64,000 nucleotides of DNA from Ignavibacteria bacterium (GCA_016719565.1 JADJYU010000001.1:620001-684000), one strand, 5' to 3'. Shown: positions 1 through 9,579, counted from the first letter of the stretch. Made by a program: numbers and translations. Notes: generated by a model not told the origin, from the sequence alone.

Positions 1-169
1 GTGTTTGCCAGAATTGCATGAGCCGGTAAGTAATCCTTCCATATAGAACAGTGTCACTATTGAGTAAAAGGTTAGCGTAGTGTTGGTGCAGTCCTTCGTC
101 AGCAATTCCTGCCGTATGGTCGCAAACACCGTCAAGTGTCATATTGAATGCTGCAATTACTTTTCTCAT
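1..169 (-). CDS. RibD/DHFR-like reductase, N-terminal part (runs off window)
   Basis: Translating the minus strand from an ATG at 169 gives about 56 residues beginning MRKVIAAFNMTLDG, then HQHYANLLLNSDTVLYGRITY. This pattern is typical of the dihydrofolate-reductase-like RibD C-terminal domain family, which are small NADPH-binding proteins. The frame is open to the left window edge, so the C-terminal two thirds are missing. The start lies about 50 bases downstream (minus orientation) of the attC-like site at 219-354, as expected for the first gene of the next integron cassette. Substrate is unknown: many family members are annotated only as dihydrofolate reductase family protein. Confidence 0.7.
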   Translation of the reverse strand, partial: MRKVIAAFNMTLDGVCDHTAGIADEGLHQHYANLLLNSDTVLYGRITYRLMQFWQT

Positions 170-218
170 ATTTTGTTTTTTTCTTGTCTGTCTGTTTGCG
201 GGTCGTCCGATAATGAAT

Positions 219-354
219 GCTAACAGATTAGGGCTTGGCGAAGGGCGGGATTTTTAGCACTAAACTTCATTCGGAGAACTGAAATTCCGCCTTTCATCTC
301 TGTGTATCGGGACGAAGAACGGAACCCCCGCTATCGCAAACCCCTTGTTACCGG
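219..354 (-). repeat. attC-like recombination site A
   Basis: Seen directly: a GCTAAC core at 219-224 and an oppositely oriented GTTACC at 347-352 bound an imperfect inverted repeat. Read on the minus strand, TAACAAGGGGTTTGCG near one end pairs with TAACAGATTAGGGCTTGG from the opposite strand of the other end, followed by GCGGG/CCCGC. The site lies just after the YhcG gene stop and before the next gene start, the usual attC position. Assignment as attC is inference; it was not tested by a covariance model. Confidence 0.55.
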
Positions 355-362
355 TAGTGGCT

Positions 363-1346
363 CTAATTCTCGTTTGTATCATTTTCAAACAGTTCGTGTA
401 ATTTTTGTTGTAATAGTTTTTTGTCAGGCAGTTGCGTTTTATATTCTGAAACCATAGTCGGAGAAAGACTTCTGCTTAATGCATATTCAACAACTTCGCT
501 GTCTTTATCCTTACATAATAAAACCCCAATGCTCGGATTTTCATTTGGTTTCCTAATATCTCTGTCCAATGCTTCTAAGTAAAAATTCAGTTGCCCTAAG
601 TGACCTGGCTTAAACTTGCCGGCTTTAAGTTCAAATGCCACTAAGCATTGCAGTCCACGGTGGTAAAATAATAGATCTATAAAAAAGTCGCTGTTGCCTA
701 CCTGCAATTTGTATTCTTCGTCTATGAACAAAAAGTCTTTTCCAAGTTCGAGAATGAAATTCTTCATTTGTCTTACAAGTACTCGCTGTAATTCGCTTTC
801 ATTATGAGGCTCAGGTAAGTTCAAAAACTCAAAAACGTAACTATCCTTGAATGTGTTTGTTAGGTCTTGATTACTTTCTCTCAACGCTGTCGAGAGTTTC
901 GAGTTTCCAATCATTGTCCGCTCGAAAAGGCTTGCAGATATTTGTCGGTCGAGTTCGCGTTTGCTATAATTTTCTTGCTTTACATACTTGAGGTAAAATT
1001 CCATTTCTTCTAAGGTTTTACACCTTGAAAAAATTAACAGATTGTTTGTCCAGCTAATTTCTCTCACCAGTGGTGAGAGTTTTGGAAAGTCTTTGTAAGT
1101 CTCATAAAACTGTTTCATTCTCCAAATATTCTTATCAGAGAAGCCTTTAATATCAGGTTCGTTGGTCTCTATATATATTGCTAACTCTGTTACAACCGAG
1201 TCGCCCCATTCTGATTGTTCAATTTTATTGCAGATATATTCCCCAATATTCCAATAGAGGTTTATCAGTTCAGCGTTTACGGTTCTTATTGCATTGGTCC
1301 GGGATTGCTTTATTAGTTGAATTATATCAGTAAAACGTTTATCCAT
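363..1346 (-). CDS. YhcG/DUF1016-type PDDEXK nuclease domain protein
   Basis: A 327-aa protein with the two-part architecture of the YhcG family: an N-terminal DUF1016 helical region (about 1-165, containing YWNIGEYI and the W-T-N-N-L motif near 99-103) and a C-terminal PDDEXK-like nuclease domain. Candidate catalytic residues are D224, E239 and K241 in DLLFYHR...FELK, followed by GQLNFYLEALD. The family is found in mobile and defence-associated loci and is predicted to be a structure-selective nuclease, but its substrate is not established. Length is normal and the frame intact. The gene lies between two attC-like sites in the same orientation as its neighbours, so it is probably a cassette gene. 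No own promoter was recognised. Confidence 0.8.
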   Translation of the reverse strand: MDKRFTDIIQLIKQSRTNAIRTVNAELINLYWNIGEYICNKIEQSEWGDSVVTELAIYIETNEPDIKGFSDKNIWRMKQFYETYKDFPKLSPLVREISWTNNLLIFSRCKTLEEMEFYLKYVKQENYSKRELDRQISASLFERTMIGNSKLSTALRESNQDLTNTFKDSYVFEFLNLPEPHNESELQRVLVRQMKNFILELGKDFLFIDEEYKLQVGNSDFFIDLLFYHRGLQCLVAFELKAGKFKPGHLGQLNFYLEALDRDIRKPNENPSIGVLLCKDKDSEVVEYALSRSLSPTMVSEYKTQLPDKKLLQQKLHELFENDTNEN

Positions 1347-1412
1347 AATTTGATTCTATGTGCTGCAAAAAAATTTTTTGTCATTTGTTGTATTCGGATT
1401 ACTACTATCATT

Positions 1413-1516
1413 GCTAAAGTTTCGGGGGGGGGCAATGGCGGGGAGCTTAACTTCCGCCTTGCACAATGTGTATGCGAAGAACGGAACACCCCGGTATCGT
1501 AAACCCCTTGTTAGCG
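1413..1516 (-). repeat. attC-like recombination site B (one core degenerate)
   Basis: The right end (GTTAGCGG at 1510-1517 and the preceding AAACCCCTT) is nearly identical to site A, including the shared stretch CGAAGAACGGAAC. The opposite end contains GCTAAA (1413-1418) instead of GCTAAC, so one core position looks mutated. The arms share GCTAA and a GGCGGGG/CCCCG segment. It follows the 186-aa gene and precedes the YhcG gene on the minus strand. The run of nine G at about 1424-1432 may contain indel errors. Confidence 0.5.
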
Positions 1517-1546
1517 GTTCGGCTTTCTTTGTATTTGTCAATTGCG

Positions 1547-2107
1547 TCATCGTCCAATTGTTTTGTGTCGCCAAATAGCAATTACGTTTGTATCTGCGTG
1601 ATGCTCTTCGGGATTGTTCTCTAAAAGTCGTTTTTTTATGTCATACGCTTTTGTGAAGTCGTCAATAAGTCCCTTGTCGTTTAGGTCTGTCGGTATAAAT
1701 GTTTCGTCAAAACCACCGCAATTTGTCAAAGCACTGATGCTGAAGTCCTGGTCTAATAAGTCGTAACCGAGAAATTCATATCCGTCAATATTTATGTCCT
1801 TACAGTCTCGGTCTGGCTCAAACACAATTGTCAACAGATTAAACTTTTCTTTTGGTTTCAATCTTTTTAAAACAAAATCAAGTGTCGTGAAAAAGCCTGT
1901 TTGATATTGTTCAACAACGTGAATACAATCCCAATCGTCTTCATTGTCATAGTCTGGCTCAACTAAAATTTCATTGAGCATTCCGTCAAGCGAAACAAGT
2001 TCTGTCAAATGTGTCAATTTAGACCATTCAATATACTTGTCCCAAGACATTCCGTCTTCGTCATAATTCTTATCGTATGTCCCTCTTGCTGTATATAAAA
2101 ATGTCAT
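1547..2107 (-). CDS. Unknown 186-aa acidic cassette protein
   Basis: A 186-aa soluble, strongly acidic protein (W-D-K-Y-I-E-W, EPDYDNEDDWDCIHVVEQYQ, a C-terminal IAIWRHK). There is no signal peptide, no membrane segment and no catalytic motif I recognise. It looks like a compact single-domain protein. It lies on the same strand as the two genes to its left and is bounded by attC-like sites on both sides (1413-1516 and 2142-2228), so it is most simply an integron gene cassette. The start at 2107 is 35 bases from the upstream core site, short enough for a leaderless-style cassette gene. Function unknown. Confidence 0.65.
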   Translation of the reverse strand: MTFLYTARGTYDKNYDEDGMSWDKYIEWSKLTHLTELVSLDGMLNEILVEPDYDNEDDWDCIHVVEQYQTGFFTTLDFVLKRLKPKEKFNLLTIVFEPDRDCKDINIDGYEFLGYDLLDQDFSISALTNCGGFDETFIPTDLNDKGLIDDFTKAYDIKKRLLENNPEEHHADTNVIAIWRHKTIGR

Positions 2108-2141
2108 CCGTTATTTCTGTTGTATGTTGTATAAGCTGACC

Positions 2142-2228
2142 GCTAACAATTAAATATGCGTAATAAAATCTTCATTTATGCATTAATCCAGACTGCGTGT
2201 AGCTGCTTTACGCAATGTTCCGTTGAGT
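2142..2228 (-). repeat. attC-like recombination site C
   Basis: GCTAAC at 2142-2147 faces GTTGAGT at 2222-2228, which fits the classic GTTRRRY core. Inside, TGCGTAA (2157-2163) and TTACGCA (2208-2214) form a perfect 7-bp inverted repeat. At 87 bp the site is shorter than A and B and differs in sequence, as is usual among attC sites. It marks the upstream (minus orientation) boundary of the 186-aa gene. No integrase gene or attI was recognised on its far side. Confidence 0.45.
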
Positions 2229-2328
2229 TTATTTTTTATAAAATTTTATCTAAAGGCGATTTTATCTTATCAATATCTCACACATGCATAAATCATCGTC
2301 ATCTATTAAGATGCAAAATTTTCTAAAA

Positions 2329-2930
<602 letters not shown>

Positions 2931-3565
2931 CCCATCTTGCCCCCCTTTCCACCTTAAAAGGGTATTTATCTTCCTGTGATAAAGAGTAATTGTTTGTTAA
3001 AAGTATTGACAAACATTTTCCAAATTTCATTTTTATTCCATAGCTATGTCGGGAATAATAGAACTTTTCTTTATTTTCGTGAAATTTTCAATTCCTTCAA
3101 AGTTTTAAATGTTCTTAATCGTTGGGAAATTCTGCGCCCTGCTTTTGTGTTTGTAACTCTCTTGTTCCGATTGAAGTTTTGATAAAATATTTGCGGAAAT
3201 TGTCATGTGAATATAAGGGAGAGAAAAACATCACAATGAAAAACATCGCAGCAATTGCTAATGTTATATTTCCCATGACTGTAATATTTTTTAAAACTTT
3301 GGTTTAAAATATTTAAATACATTTCGATTCAAACTTAAATTCAAAAATATTTACTGATGCTTAGACTTTAATTCTTTACATCGAACACAACCTGATAATT
3401 ATTTTACTGAATATTGCCCATCTCCAAAATAATCTCACTTTTTATAATACATTATAATAACTATTTTACTGCACTTAACATACGTTTCATAAAGTAAACC
3501 TGTAAGAATTTTAACTGAAAAAAAATTTATCCATTTAATACAATTTATCCAATTTATAAAAAAGT
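2931..3565. other. Gene-poor AT-rich spacer
   Basis: No convincing gene. Two short open frames (68 and 61 codons) have no recognisable domain. A 23-codon frame starting at 3235 (MKNIAAIANVIFPM...) is hydrophobic and follows an AGGGAGAG-like stretch at 3216-3223, but nothing supports it as a real gene. The 265 bases before fsa are AT-rich and presumably hold its promoter; no clear -33/-7 motif was found. Confidence 0.5.
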
Positions 3566-4216
3566 ATGAAAATATTTATTGACACGGCTAATCTTGATGA
3601 GATCCGCGAAGCAGCCGCTATGGGGATTCTCGACGGCGTTACTACTAATCCGTCACTTGTTTCAAAGGAAGGTCATAAGGATTTCAGATCGATGCTCGAA
3701 AAGATCTGCGCAATGGTGGACGGTGATATCAGCGCTGAAGTGGTTTCGACAAACTGCGATGACATGCTGAAAGAAGGAAGAGAGCTTGCGAAAATTCATA
3801 AGAACATTGTCGTAAAAGTGCCATTGATAAAAGAAGGTCTGAAAGCCGTTAAGGTTTTCAGCGAAGAAAATATCAGAACCAATGTAACCCTTTGTTTCTC
3901 AGCATCTCAGGCGGTGCTCGCCGCAAAAGCCGGAGCTTATATTATCAGCCCGTTCGTCGGAAGACTTGATGACATTTCTCAAAACGGAATGGAACTCATC
4001 GGTCAGATAGTTCAGATCTACGGAAATTATAATTATCAGACACAGGTTCTCGTTGCATCCGTAAGACATCCGATACATTTTGTCGAAAGCTGTCTGCTCG
4101 GCGCTGAAATTACGACGATGCCTTTTAAAGTGATAGAGCAGCTTGCAAAACATCCGCTGACTGATATAGGACTTGAAAAATTTCTGAGCGACTGGGATAA
4201 GCTGCAGAAGAATTAA
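3566..4216 (+). CDS. fsa: Fructose-6-phosphate aldolase / TalC-type transaldolase
   Basis: A 216-aa protein of the small transaldolase family: MKIFIDTANLDEI at the N-terminus, DGVTTNPSL at 24-32, the Schiff-base lysine K84 in VVKVPL, and the F-V-G-R-L-D-D segment. It is the usual length for the short FSA/TalC subfamily. These enzymes act in the cytoplasm on fructose 6-phosphate, either cleaving it (FSA) or transferring a dihydroxyacetone unit (transaldolase) in the non-oxidative pentose phosphate pathway. Sequence alone does not separate the two activities; transaldolase is the more common role in bacteria of this kind. It is followed after 21 bases by gcvT, suggesting co-transcription. Confidence 0.9.
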   Translation: MKIFIDTANLDEIREAAAMGILDGVTTNPSLVSKEGHKDFRSMLEKICAMVDGDISAEVVSTNCDDMLKEGRELAKIHKNIVVKVPLIKEGLKAVKVFSEENIRTNVTLCFSASQAVLAAKAGAYIISPFVGRLDDISQNGMELIGQIVQIYGNYNYQTQVLVASVRHPIHFVESCLLGAEITTMPFKVIEQLAKHPLTDIGLEKFLSDWDKLQKN

Positions 4217-4237
4217 GAAAAATTTTAAAAACATTAC

Positions 4238-5317
4238 TTGAAGAAAACAGCTTTTTATAATATTCATAAAAGTCTCGGCGGTAAGTTAGTGGAATTTGCG
4301 GGGTTTGAAATGCCCGTGCAGTATGAAGGCATTATCGCCGAACATAAAGCAGTCCGCGAATCAGCGGGAATATTTGACGTGTCGCATATGGGTGAAGTCG
4401 AAGTGAGAGGAAAAGATGCGTTTGATTTTGTTCAGAGGATCACGACCAATGATGTTTCGAAACTTGAGAAAGGCGATGTGCAGTATTCGGCAATGTGTCT
4501 GAAAGACGGCGGCATAGTGGATGACTTGTTAGTTTACAATTTCGGTGATCATTACATGCTTGTGATAAACGCTTCGAATATTGATAAGGATATAAAATGG
4601 ATGGAAGAAAATCTTTCAGGCGATGTTACTTTAAAAAACATTTCCGATGAAACTTCACTGCTCGCGGTTCAGGGAAAAAATTCGATGAACATACTTCAGA
4701 AGCTTACAGACATTGATCTTTCCCAAATGGATTATTACAAATTCGCCGAAGGCAAAATAGCCGGACAGGATGCAGTGATCTCACACACAGGTTATACCGG
4801 TGAGAAAATTTGCTTTGAAATATATTCATCATCAGACATTGAAAAATCCGAAGCCCTGTGGAATGCGATAATGGAAGCGGGAAAGGAATTCAACATCAAA
4901 CCTGCAGGTCTTGGTGCGAGAGATACGCTCAGACTTGAATACGCATTCAGACTTTACGGCAATGATATGGATGAGACGAATAATACGATAGAAGCGGGAC
5001 TCGGATGGATCACTAAAACCGACAAAGGAGATTTCAACGGAAAGGAAGCGATATTACATGCAAAGGAAAATCCCGAAAAGAAATTAGTGGGATTCATAGT
5101 GGAAGACAGAATGCCGGCAAGACACGGACAGGAAGTATTTTCCGGAGATGAAAAGATCGGGATCGTAACAAGCGGAAGTCTCTCGCCGATGCTTAATAAA
5201 AATATCGGCATGGCTTACATTAAAAAAGGATTTAACAAAACCGGAACACCGGTAGAAATTTCAGTAAGAGATAAAAGAATCAAAGCAACCATTACTAAGA
5301 CACCGTTCTTGCAATGA
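4238..5317 (+). CDS. gcvT: Glycine cleavage system T protein (aminomethyltransferase)
   Basis: A 359-aa GcvT. It transfers the methylene group from aminomethylated H protein to tetrahydrofolate, releasing ammonia, in the cytoplasmic glycine cleavage complex. Visible landmarks are the N-terminal LVEFAGFEMPVQY, SAGIFDVSHMGE (42-53), GGIVDDLLVY (91-100) with the conserved aspartates, HTGYTGE in the folate-binding domain, and the C-terminal barrel containing VTSGSLSPMLNKNIG. The start is a TTG at 4238: the family N-terminus MKKTAFYN begins exactly there and no ATG fits. The rest of the glycine cleavage system (gcvH, gcvP, lpd) is not in the window. Confidence 0.95.
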   Translation: MKKTAFYNIHKSLGGKLVEFAGFEMPVQYEGIIAEHKAVRESAGIFDVSHMGEVEVRGKDAFDFVQRITTNDVSKLEKGDVQYSAMCLKDGGIVDDLLVYNFGDHYMLVINASNIDKDIKWMEENLSGDVTLKNISDETSLLAVQGKNSMNILQKLTDIDLSQMDYYKFAEGKIAGQDAVISHTGYTGEKICFEIYSSSDIEKSEALWNAIMEAGKEFNIKPAGLGARDTLRLEYAFRLYGNDMDETNNTIEAGLGWITKTDKGDFNGKEAILHAKENPEKKLVGFIVEDRMPARHGQEVFSGDEKIGIVTSGSLSPMLNKNIGMAYIKKGFNKTGTPVEISVRDKRIKATITKTPFLQ

Positions 5318-5380
5318 AAAATGTTTAGACCGGATAAAATTAATTAAAGCGTTACACCGAAAGGGTTACAAAACAGTAAA

Positions 5381-6205
5381 ATGAAAAGTATAAATATTCT
5401 ATTAACGCAGTCGTTCATTCAGGATGATCTTATTCTGAAAGACAGGAACGTAATAATACTGGACGTGCTGCGCGCAACCACTACTATGACCATAGCGCTG
5501 GCAAACGGAGCAAAAGAGATAGTACCGACAGAAAGCATTGCAACTGCAGTGAGGGTTGCAAAGGGTTCGAAAAATTCAATGCTGTGCGGAGAGAGAAACG
5601 GAAAAGTCGTGGACGGATTCAAGCTCGGTAATTCACCGGCTGAATATACACCTGAAGTTATAAAAGATAATTCGCTTATTTTCAGCACGACAAACGGAAC
5701 GCTTGCCATTATCAAATCAAAGTTTGCAAAGAACTGTGTGCTTGCGAGTTTCCTGAATATATCCGCAGTTGTGGATTATGTTAATTCGATAGACGAGGAT
5801 TTTACAATTATATGCGCAGGCAAGCTGAACGACTTTTGTCTTGAAGATGCAGTGTGCGCGGGAATGATACTCAGCAAACTCAGCGAAGGAAGGAATCTTG
5901 AAATGAAAGATTCAGAGATCGCTGCGTTAAATCTGTGCAATGATCTTGCAATGCTGCTGAATGTACCTTCTGAGGAAAAGATACTGAGAATGTTCAATAT
6001 GTCTGAACACGGGAAGTATCTCACTTCAATTGGCTTCGGCGCTGATCTTGAAATTGCATCAAAGATCGATTCATATCCGTTTATTCCGTTATTCAGAAAC
6101 GGAGTGGTGAAGTTCAAGGAAATGTTCGAAGGCGAAACCAGTCAGAAGTCTAAGATGAAACGCGTAAACATAGGTCCGAAGAAAGAGGAAGTCAAAGAAA
6201 AATAG
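5381..6205 (+). CDS. comB: 2-phosphosulfolactate phosphatase family (ComB)
   Basis: A 274-aa ComB-family protein. Conserved segments are ILDVLRATTTM (27-37), GERNG (70-74), GNSP (83-86), TTNGT and the CAGKLNDF/LEDAVCAG region. In methanogens ComB is a Mg-dependent phosphatase that makes sulfolactate for coenzyme M; bacterial homologues are widespread and their physiological substrate is often unclear. No comA or comC is nearby, so a coenzyme M role is not supported by context. The C-terminus ends in a basic tail. It lies 63 bases after gcvT and 32 bases before ftsK on the same strand, so it may be part of one transcript. Confidence 0.88.
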   Translation: MKSINILLTQSFIQDDLILKDRNVIILDVLRATTTMTIALANGAKEIVPTESIATAVRVAKGSKNSMLCGERNGKVVDGFKLGNSPAEYTPEVIKDNSLIFSTTNGTLAIIKSKFAKNCVLASFLNISAVVDYVNSIDEDFTIICAGKLNDFCLEDAVCAGMILSKLSEGRNLEMKDSEIAALNLCNDLAMLLNVPSEEKILRMFNMSEHGKYLTSIGFGADLEIASKIDSYPFIPLFRNGVVKFKEMFEGETSQKSKMKRVNIGPKKEEVKEK

Positions 6206-6237
6206 GCGAGTAAAATTTTCTAATTTAATTTTTAGAA

Positions 6238-8784
6238 ATGAAGCAAAGCAAAACATCCCGCTTACCTAAGAAGACAGCCGGAACCAAAAAGGGGACAGCC
6301 GGATCTTCAAAAGAAGATATCACTATTTCCGAAGATTTTAAAAAACAGCTTTTAGGTTTTCTTATTTCAATATTCGGAATTATGATATGCCTGTCAATAC
6401 TTTCATATTCCGATAAAGACCAGGCGACTCTCGAGCGTCTCAGCTTTTTAAGCATATTCAAAAAAGAATCCTATTCAACTGCGTTTGTCACTTACAACTG
6501 GCTCGGAATTGCCGGCGCATACCTTTCTGATTTTCTTGTAAATTATTTCTTCGGTTATTTCTCTCTGATAATTTCAGTAATATTCATTGCATTCGGCGTA
6601 ACTCTCATATCAAAAAAATCCTTAAGCAGAACCGTGCAGTTCAGCATTTACGCATCGTTACTAATGATGATGACGGCATCTATGTTTGCATTGCTCAGAA
6701 TATTTTCCGGACCGGAGTTTTTTTCACCAAAGCTTAGCGGAACTACCGGAGATTATTTCGCATCAATATTTTATCACACGCTGGGAAGCGTAGGCGCAAC
6801 GGTATTTTTTGCTGTCTCGATAATTCTTCTGTCATTCCTTCTGATTGACGGAAATATCATTAAGACAATGGTGAGATTTAAATTATTCTTTGAAGGCGTG
6901 ATAGAAAAATTTAAAAAGGAAAAAGTCGAGCAGGTAACGCAGAAAGAAATTAAGAATAAAGCGGGAATTCCGGAAGACGTTCCCGCGGAAGACAGCGAGC
7001 TGGAAGAAGCGTTAAAGAAAGAGAGAGAGAGAATTCTTAAGAATAAATATTTAAAGAAAGAAGAGATCAAAGCGGCAGGAGAGATCGGGCTTATAAAAGA
7101 AACGGAGATCAACCGACCGAAACAGGATGATCCTTCGCAGATCGTTATCAAAACAAGAAAGCTGAAACCGGAAGCCGCAGAACCTGTGCTGGTGGCTGCG
7201 CCTGTATTAAAATCCAGCGCTGATGAACTTGATGTGAATCCCGCGAATTCAAATGAAGTGGAAAGTCTTCAAAGCAAGAAGGAAGAAGATTTCAAAGAAG
7301 AGAAACTTGAGAATTATAAATATCCTGTGATCGAAATTTTACAGGAGCCGACTAAGGAAGAGTTTGATGTTATACCGAATGAAGAGCTGACTGAAAACGG
7401 AAGACTGCTGCAGGCGAAACTGCTGAAGTTCGGAATAGAAGTTGAAAAAGTATTCGCAACGCCCGGTCCTGTGGTAACGCTGTATGAACTTGTGCCGGCT
7501 GCCGATGTAAAACTTTCAAAGATCGAATCGCTTCAGGATGACATTGCGCTTGCGATGAAGGCGAAAGGAATTCGTATGATAATTCCTATTCCCGGTAAAG
7601 GAACGGTAGGCGTTGAGATACCGAATAAGAAAGCGCAGCTTGTGAGGATAAGGAGTTTATTCACTTCGCAGAAATTTCATGACAGCAACAAACACTTACC
7701 TGTAGCATTCGGGAAGACGATTGACGGTGAAGTATTCATAGACGATCTTGCAAAGATGCCGCATCTGCTGATAGCGGGAGCGACAGGTTCCGGAAAAAGC
7801 GTCGGTATAAATACTATAATCGCAAGTCTCCTTTATAAGCTGCATCCGTCCGATCTTAAATTTGTAATGATAGATCCGAAGAAAATTGAACTTAGTCTTT
7901 ATTCAAAACTCAAAAGACATTTCCTTGCAACATCCGGAGACATAAACGAAAGCATTGTAACCAGTCCTTCAAATGCCGTATCGGTTTTGAAAAGCGTAGA
8001 GAGTGAAATGGAGAACAGATATGACAAACTTGCAAACGCGGGAGTAAGAAATATCGAAGCGTATAATGAGAAATATAAACAGGGAAATCTGAAAGACAAT
8101 GATGTGATACGCCATAAGAAAATGCCTTATATAGTTGTGATCATTGACGAACTTGCGGATCTTATGATAACGGCAAAAAGGGAGATAGAAGAACCGATAG
8201 CGCGGATCGCTCAGATGGCGAGAGCTGTAGGAATTCATTTAATAGTTGCGACTCAGAGACCGTCGGTAGATGTCATCACTGGCGTGATCAAAGCAAACTT
8301 CCCTGTAAGGATCGCTTATCAGGTCGCATCGAAGATAGACTCAAGAACTATTTTAGATATGGGCGGAGCTGATCAGCTTCTGAGAAACGGTGATATGCTT
8401 TACCTTTCATCCGCTTCATCCAAACCTATCAGGATTCAGAATGCATATATCACTACTGAAGAGTGTGAGAAGGTTGCAGAATTCATCGAAGCGCAGGTAG
8501 GATTTTCAAAACCATATCTTCTGCCTTCTATCATAGAAAGAAAGACCATCGCTTACGGCAGTGAAGAGGACAGAGATGAACTCTTCGGAGAAGCCGCGAA
8601 ATTAATTTTTAAACTACAGCAGTGTTCGGCTTCCACATTACAGAGAAGACTTAAGCTGGGATATGCGAGAGCTGCAAGGATAGTGGATCAGCTTGAAGAA
8701 GCAGGCATTGTCGGACCTAAGAACGGATCGAATGCGCGCGATGTACTTATCACGAGTGAAGAAGATCTGATGGAATATCTTTAG
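6238..8784 (+). CDS. ftsK: DNA translocase FtsK/SpoIIIE
   Basis: An 848-aa FtsK, the hexameric dsDNA pump that clears and resolves chromosome termini at the division septum. It has four N-terminal membrane segments (about 35-55, 82-120, 140-155, 175-205), a charged low-complexity linker to about 380, then the motor with Walker A GATGSGKS near 513-520, Walker B-type VVIIDELADL and ATQRPSVD. The C-terminal gamma winged-helix domain (about 780-848, LQRRLKLGYARAARI) recognises polar chromosomal motifs. Length and domain order are normal and the frame is intact across 2.5 kb, in contrast to the frameshifted genes further right. Confidence 0.97.
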   Translation: MKQSKTSRLPKKTAGTKKGTAGSSKEDITISEDFKKQLLGFLISIFGIMICLSILSYSDKDQATLERLSFLSIFKKESYSTAFVTYNWLGIAGAYLSDFLVNYFFGYFSLIISVIFIAFGVTLISKKSLSRTVQFSIYASLLMMMTASMFALLRIFSGPEFFSPKLSGTTGDYFASIFYHTLGSVGATVFFAVSIILLSFLLIDGNIIKTMVRFKLFFEGVIEKFKKEKVEQVTQKEIKNKAGIPEDVPAEDSELEEALKKERERILKNKYLKKEEIKAAGEIGLIKETEINRPKQDDPSQIVIKTRKLKPEAAEPVLVAAPVLKSSADELDVNPANSNEVESLQSKKEEDFKEEKLENYKYPVIEILQEPTKEEFDVIPNEELTENGRLLQAKLLKFGIEVEKVFATPGPVVTLYELVPAADVKLSKIESLQDDIALAMKAKGIRMIIPIPGKGTVGVEIPNKKAQLVRIRSLFTSQKFHDSNKHLPVAFGKTIDGEVFIDDLAKMPHLLIAGATGSGKSVGINTIIASLLYKLHPSDLKFVMIDPKKIELSLYSKLKRHFLATSGDINESIVTSPSNAVSVLKSVESEMENRYDKLANAGVRNIEAYNEKYKQGNLKDNDVIRHKKMPYIVVIIDELADLMITAKREIEEPIARIAQMARAVGIHLIVATQRPSVDVITGVIKANFPVRIAYQVASKIDSRTILDMGGADQLLRNGDMLYLSSASSKPIRIQNAYITTEECEKVAEFIEAQVGFSKPYLLPSIIERKTIAYGSEEDRDELFGEAAKLIFKLQQCSASTLQRRLKLGYARAARIVDQLEEAGIVGPKNGSNARDVLITSEEDLMEYL

Positions 8785-8802
8785 TAGCTTTAGTTTGTCA
8801 GC

Positions 8803-8826
8803 GATCCCAATCGGGAGATTGGGATC
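8803..8826. terminator. Inverted repeat after ftsK
   Basis: GATCCCAATC (8803-8812) and GATTGGGATC (8817-8826) form a perfect 10-bp stem with a 4-base loop 19 bases after the ftsK stop. A third half-copy (GATTGGGATCGG) follows at 8839. There is no T-run, so it is a possible Rho-independent-like pause or mRNA-stabilising hairpin rather than a classic terminator. Confidence 0.45.
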
Positions 8827-8883
8827 GAGGTGTTTATGGATTGGGATCGGGTTGCTTAATTTCACATTGTAATAAATTAATTC

Positions 8884-9447
8884 ATGTCTCACATTCTTAT
8901 CACGGGCGGAACGGGAATGCTGAGCGGCGCAGTAATAAAATTCCTTTCGAAGTATGAAACTGTTTCCGTCATCGCAAGACACGGATCATCTTTTAAAAAA
9001 ATATCCGCAGCTTCGGATTTTACTCACAGATTAAATCCCTTAATACTCGACTACTCGGACACAGATCTTTTAGCTGAGAAAATAAATTCAGCCGTCATTT
9101 CCAAAGGACCGGTAAAAACTACTGTCAGCTGGATCCATTCTTATGCTGAGAATTCGAATATAATAATAGGAGAGATATTAAATTCACAGAAGATCAGTTC
9201 TGATTATTTTCACATACTCGGCAGCGCTTACTATGATCCTGAGAACATTTCCCGTGACATTGACGCGGAGTTCTCAAACTTCAGATATGTAAATTATAAA
9301 AAGATCATACTCGGATTTAAAATTGAAAACGGAAATTCGAGATGGCTGACGGATGAAGAGATCAGTGAAGGCGCGGCTGAAGCGGTGGATGCGGGAGCGG
9401 ATGAGTTTAAAATCGGAGTTACGCAGCCGTGGGAGAGGAAGCCTTAA
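8884..9447 (+). CDS. Small NAD(P)-binding Rossmann / SDR-like protein
   Basis: A 187-aa protein starting MSHILITGGTGMLSG, a GGTGxL variant of the dinucleotide-binding turn, followed by a basic VIARHGSS segment consistent with NADP binding. It is shorter than classical short-chain dehydrogenases (about 250 aa) and the canonical YxxxK pair is only hinted at in F-R-Y-V-N-Y-K-K. It resembles small bacterial SDR-like proteins of unknown substrate. It lies 100 bases after ftsK behind a hairpin, so it probably has its own promoter. Confidence 0.75.
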   Translation: MSHILITGGTGMLSGAVIKFLSKYETVSVIARHGSSFKKISAASDFTHRLNPLILDYSDTDLLAEKINSAVISKGPVKTTVSWIHSYAENSNIIIGEILNSQKISSDYFHILGSAYYDPENISRDIDAEFSNFRYVNYKKIILGFKIENGNSRWLTDEEISEGAAEAVDAGADEFKIGVTQPWERKP

Positions 9448-9547
9448 AAATAGGATGGACGGTATAATTAATGCATTACGTTTTTAACTTTTAAACTTTC
9501 AATTCATTGCCCGTTGTTTTTACATCTCCGACCTACTTTTAGAAAAA

Positions 9548-9579
9548 AAACTGCCGGTCAATTTCTTAACCGGCAGTTT
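9548..9579 (-). terminator. Rho-independent terminator (copy 1)
   Basis: AAACTGCCGGT and ACCGGCAGTTT form an 11-bp stem with a 10-base loop, followed on the minus strand by a run of eight T. It lies just downstream of the orphan sorting-domain fragment at 9614-9799. An identical hairpin occurs at 14128-14160. Confidence 0.85.

Noticed and set aside
2976..3307. Two short plus-strand genes before fsa
   Set aside because: No ribosome-binding site fits their starts, they have no domain, and they border the suspect low-complexity block.
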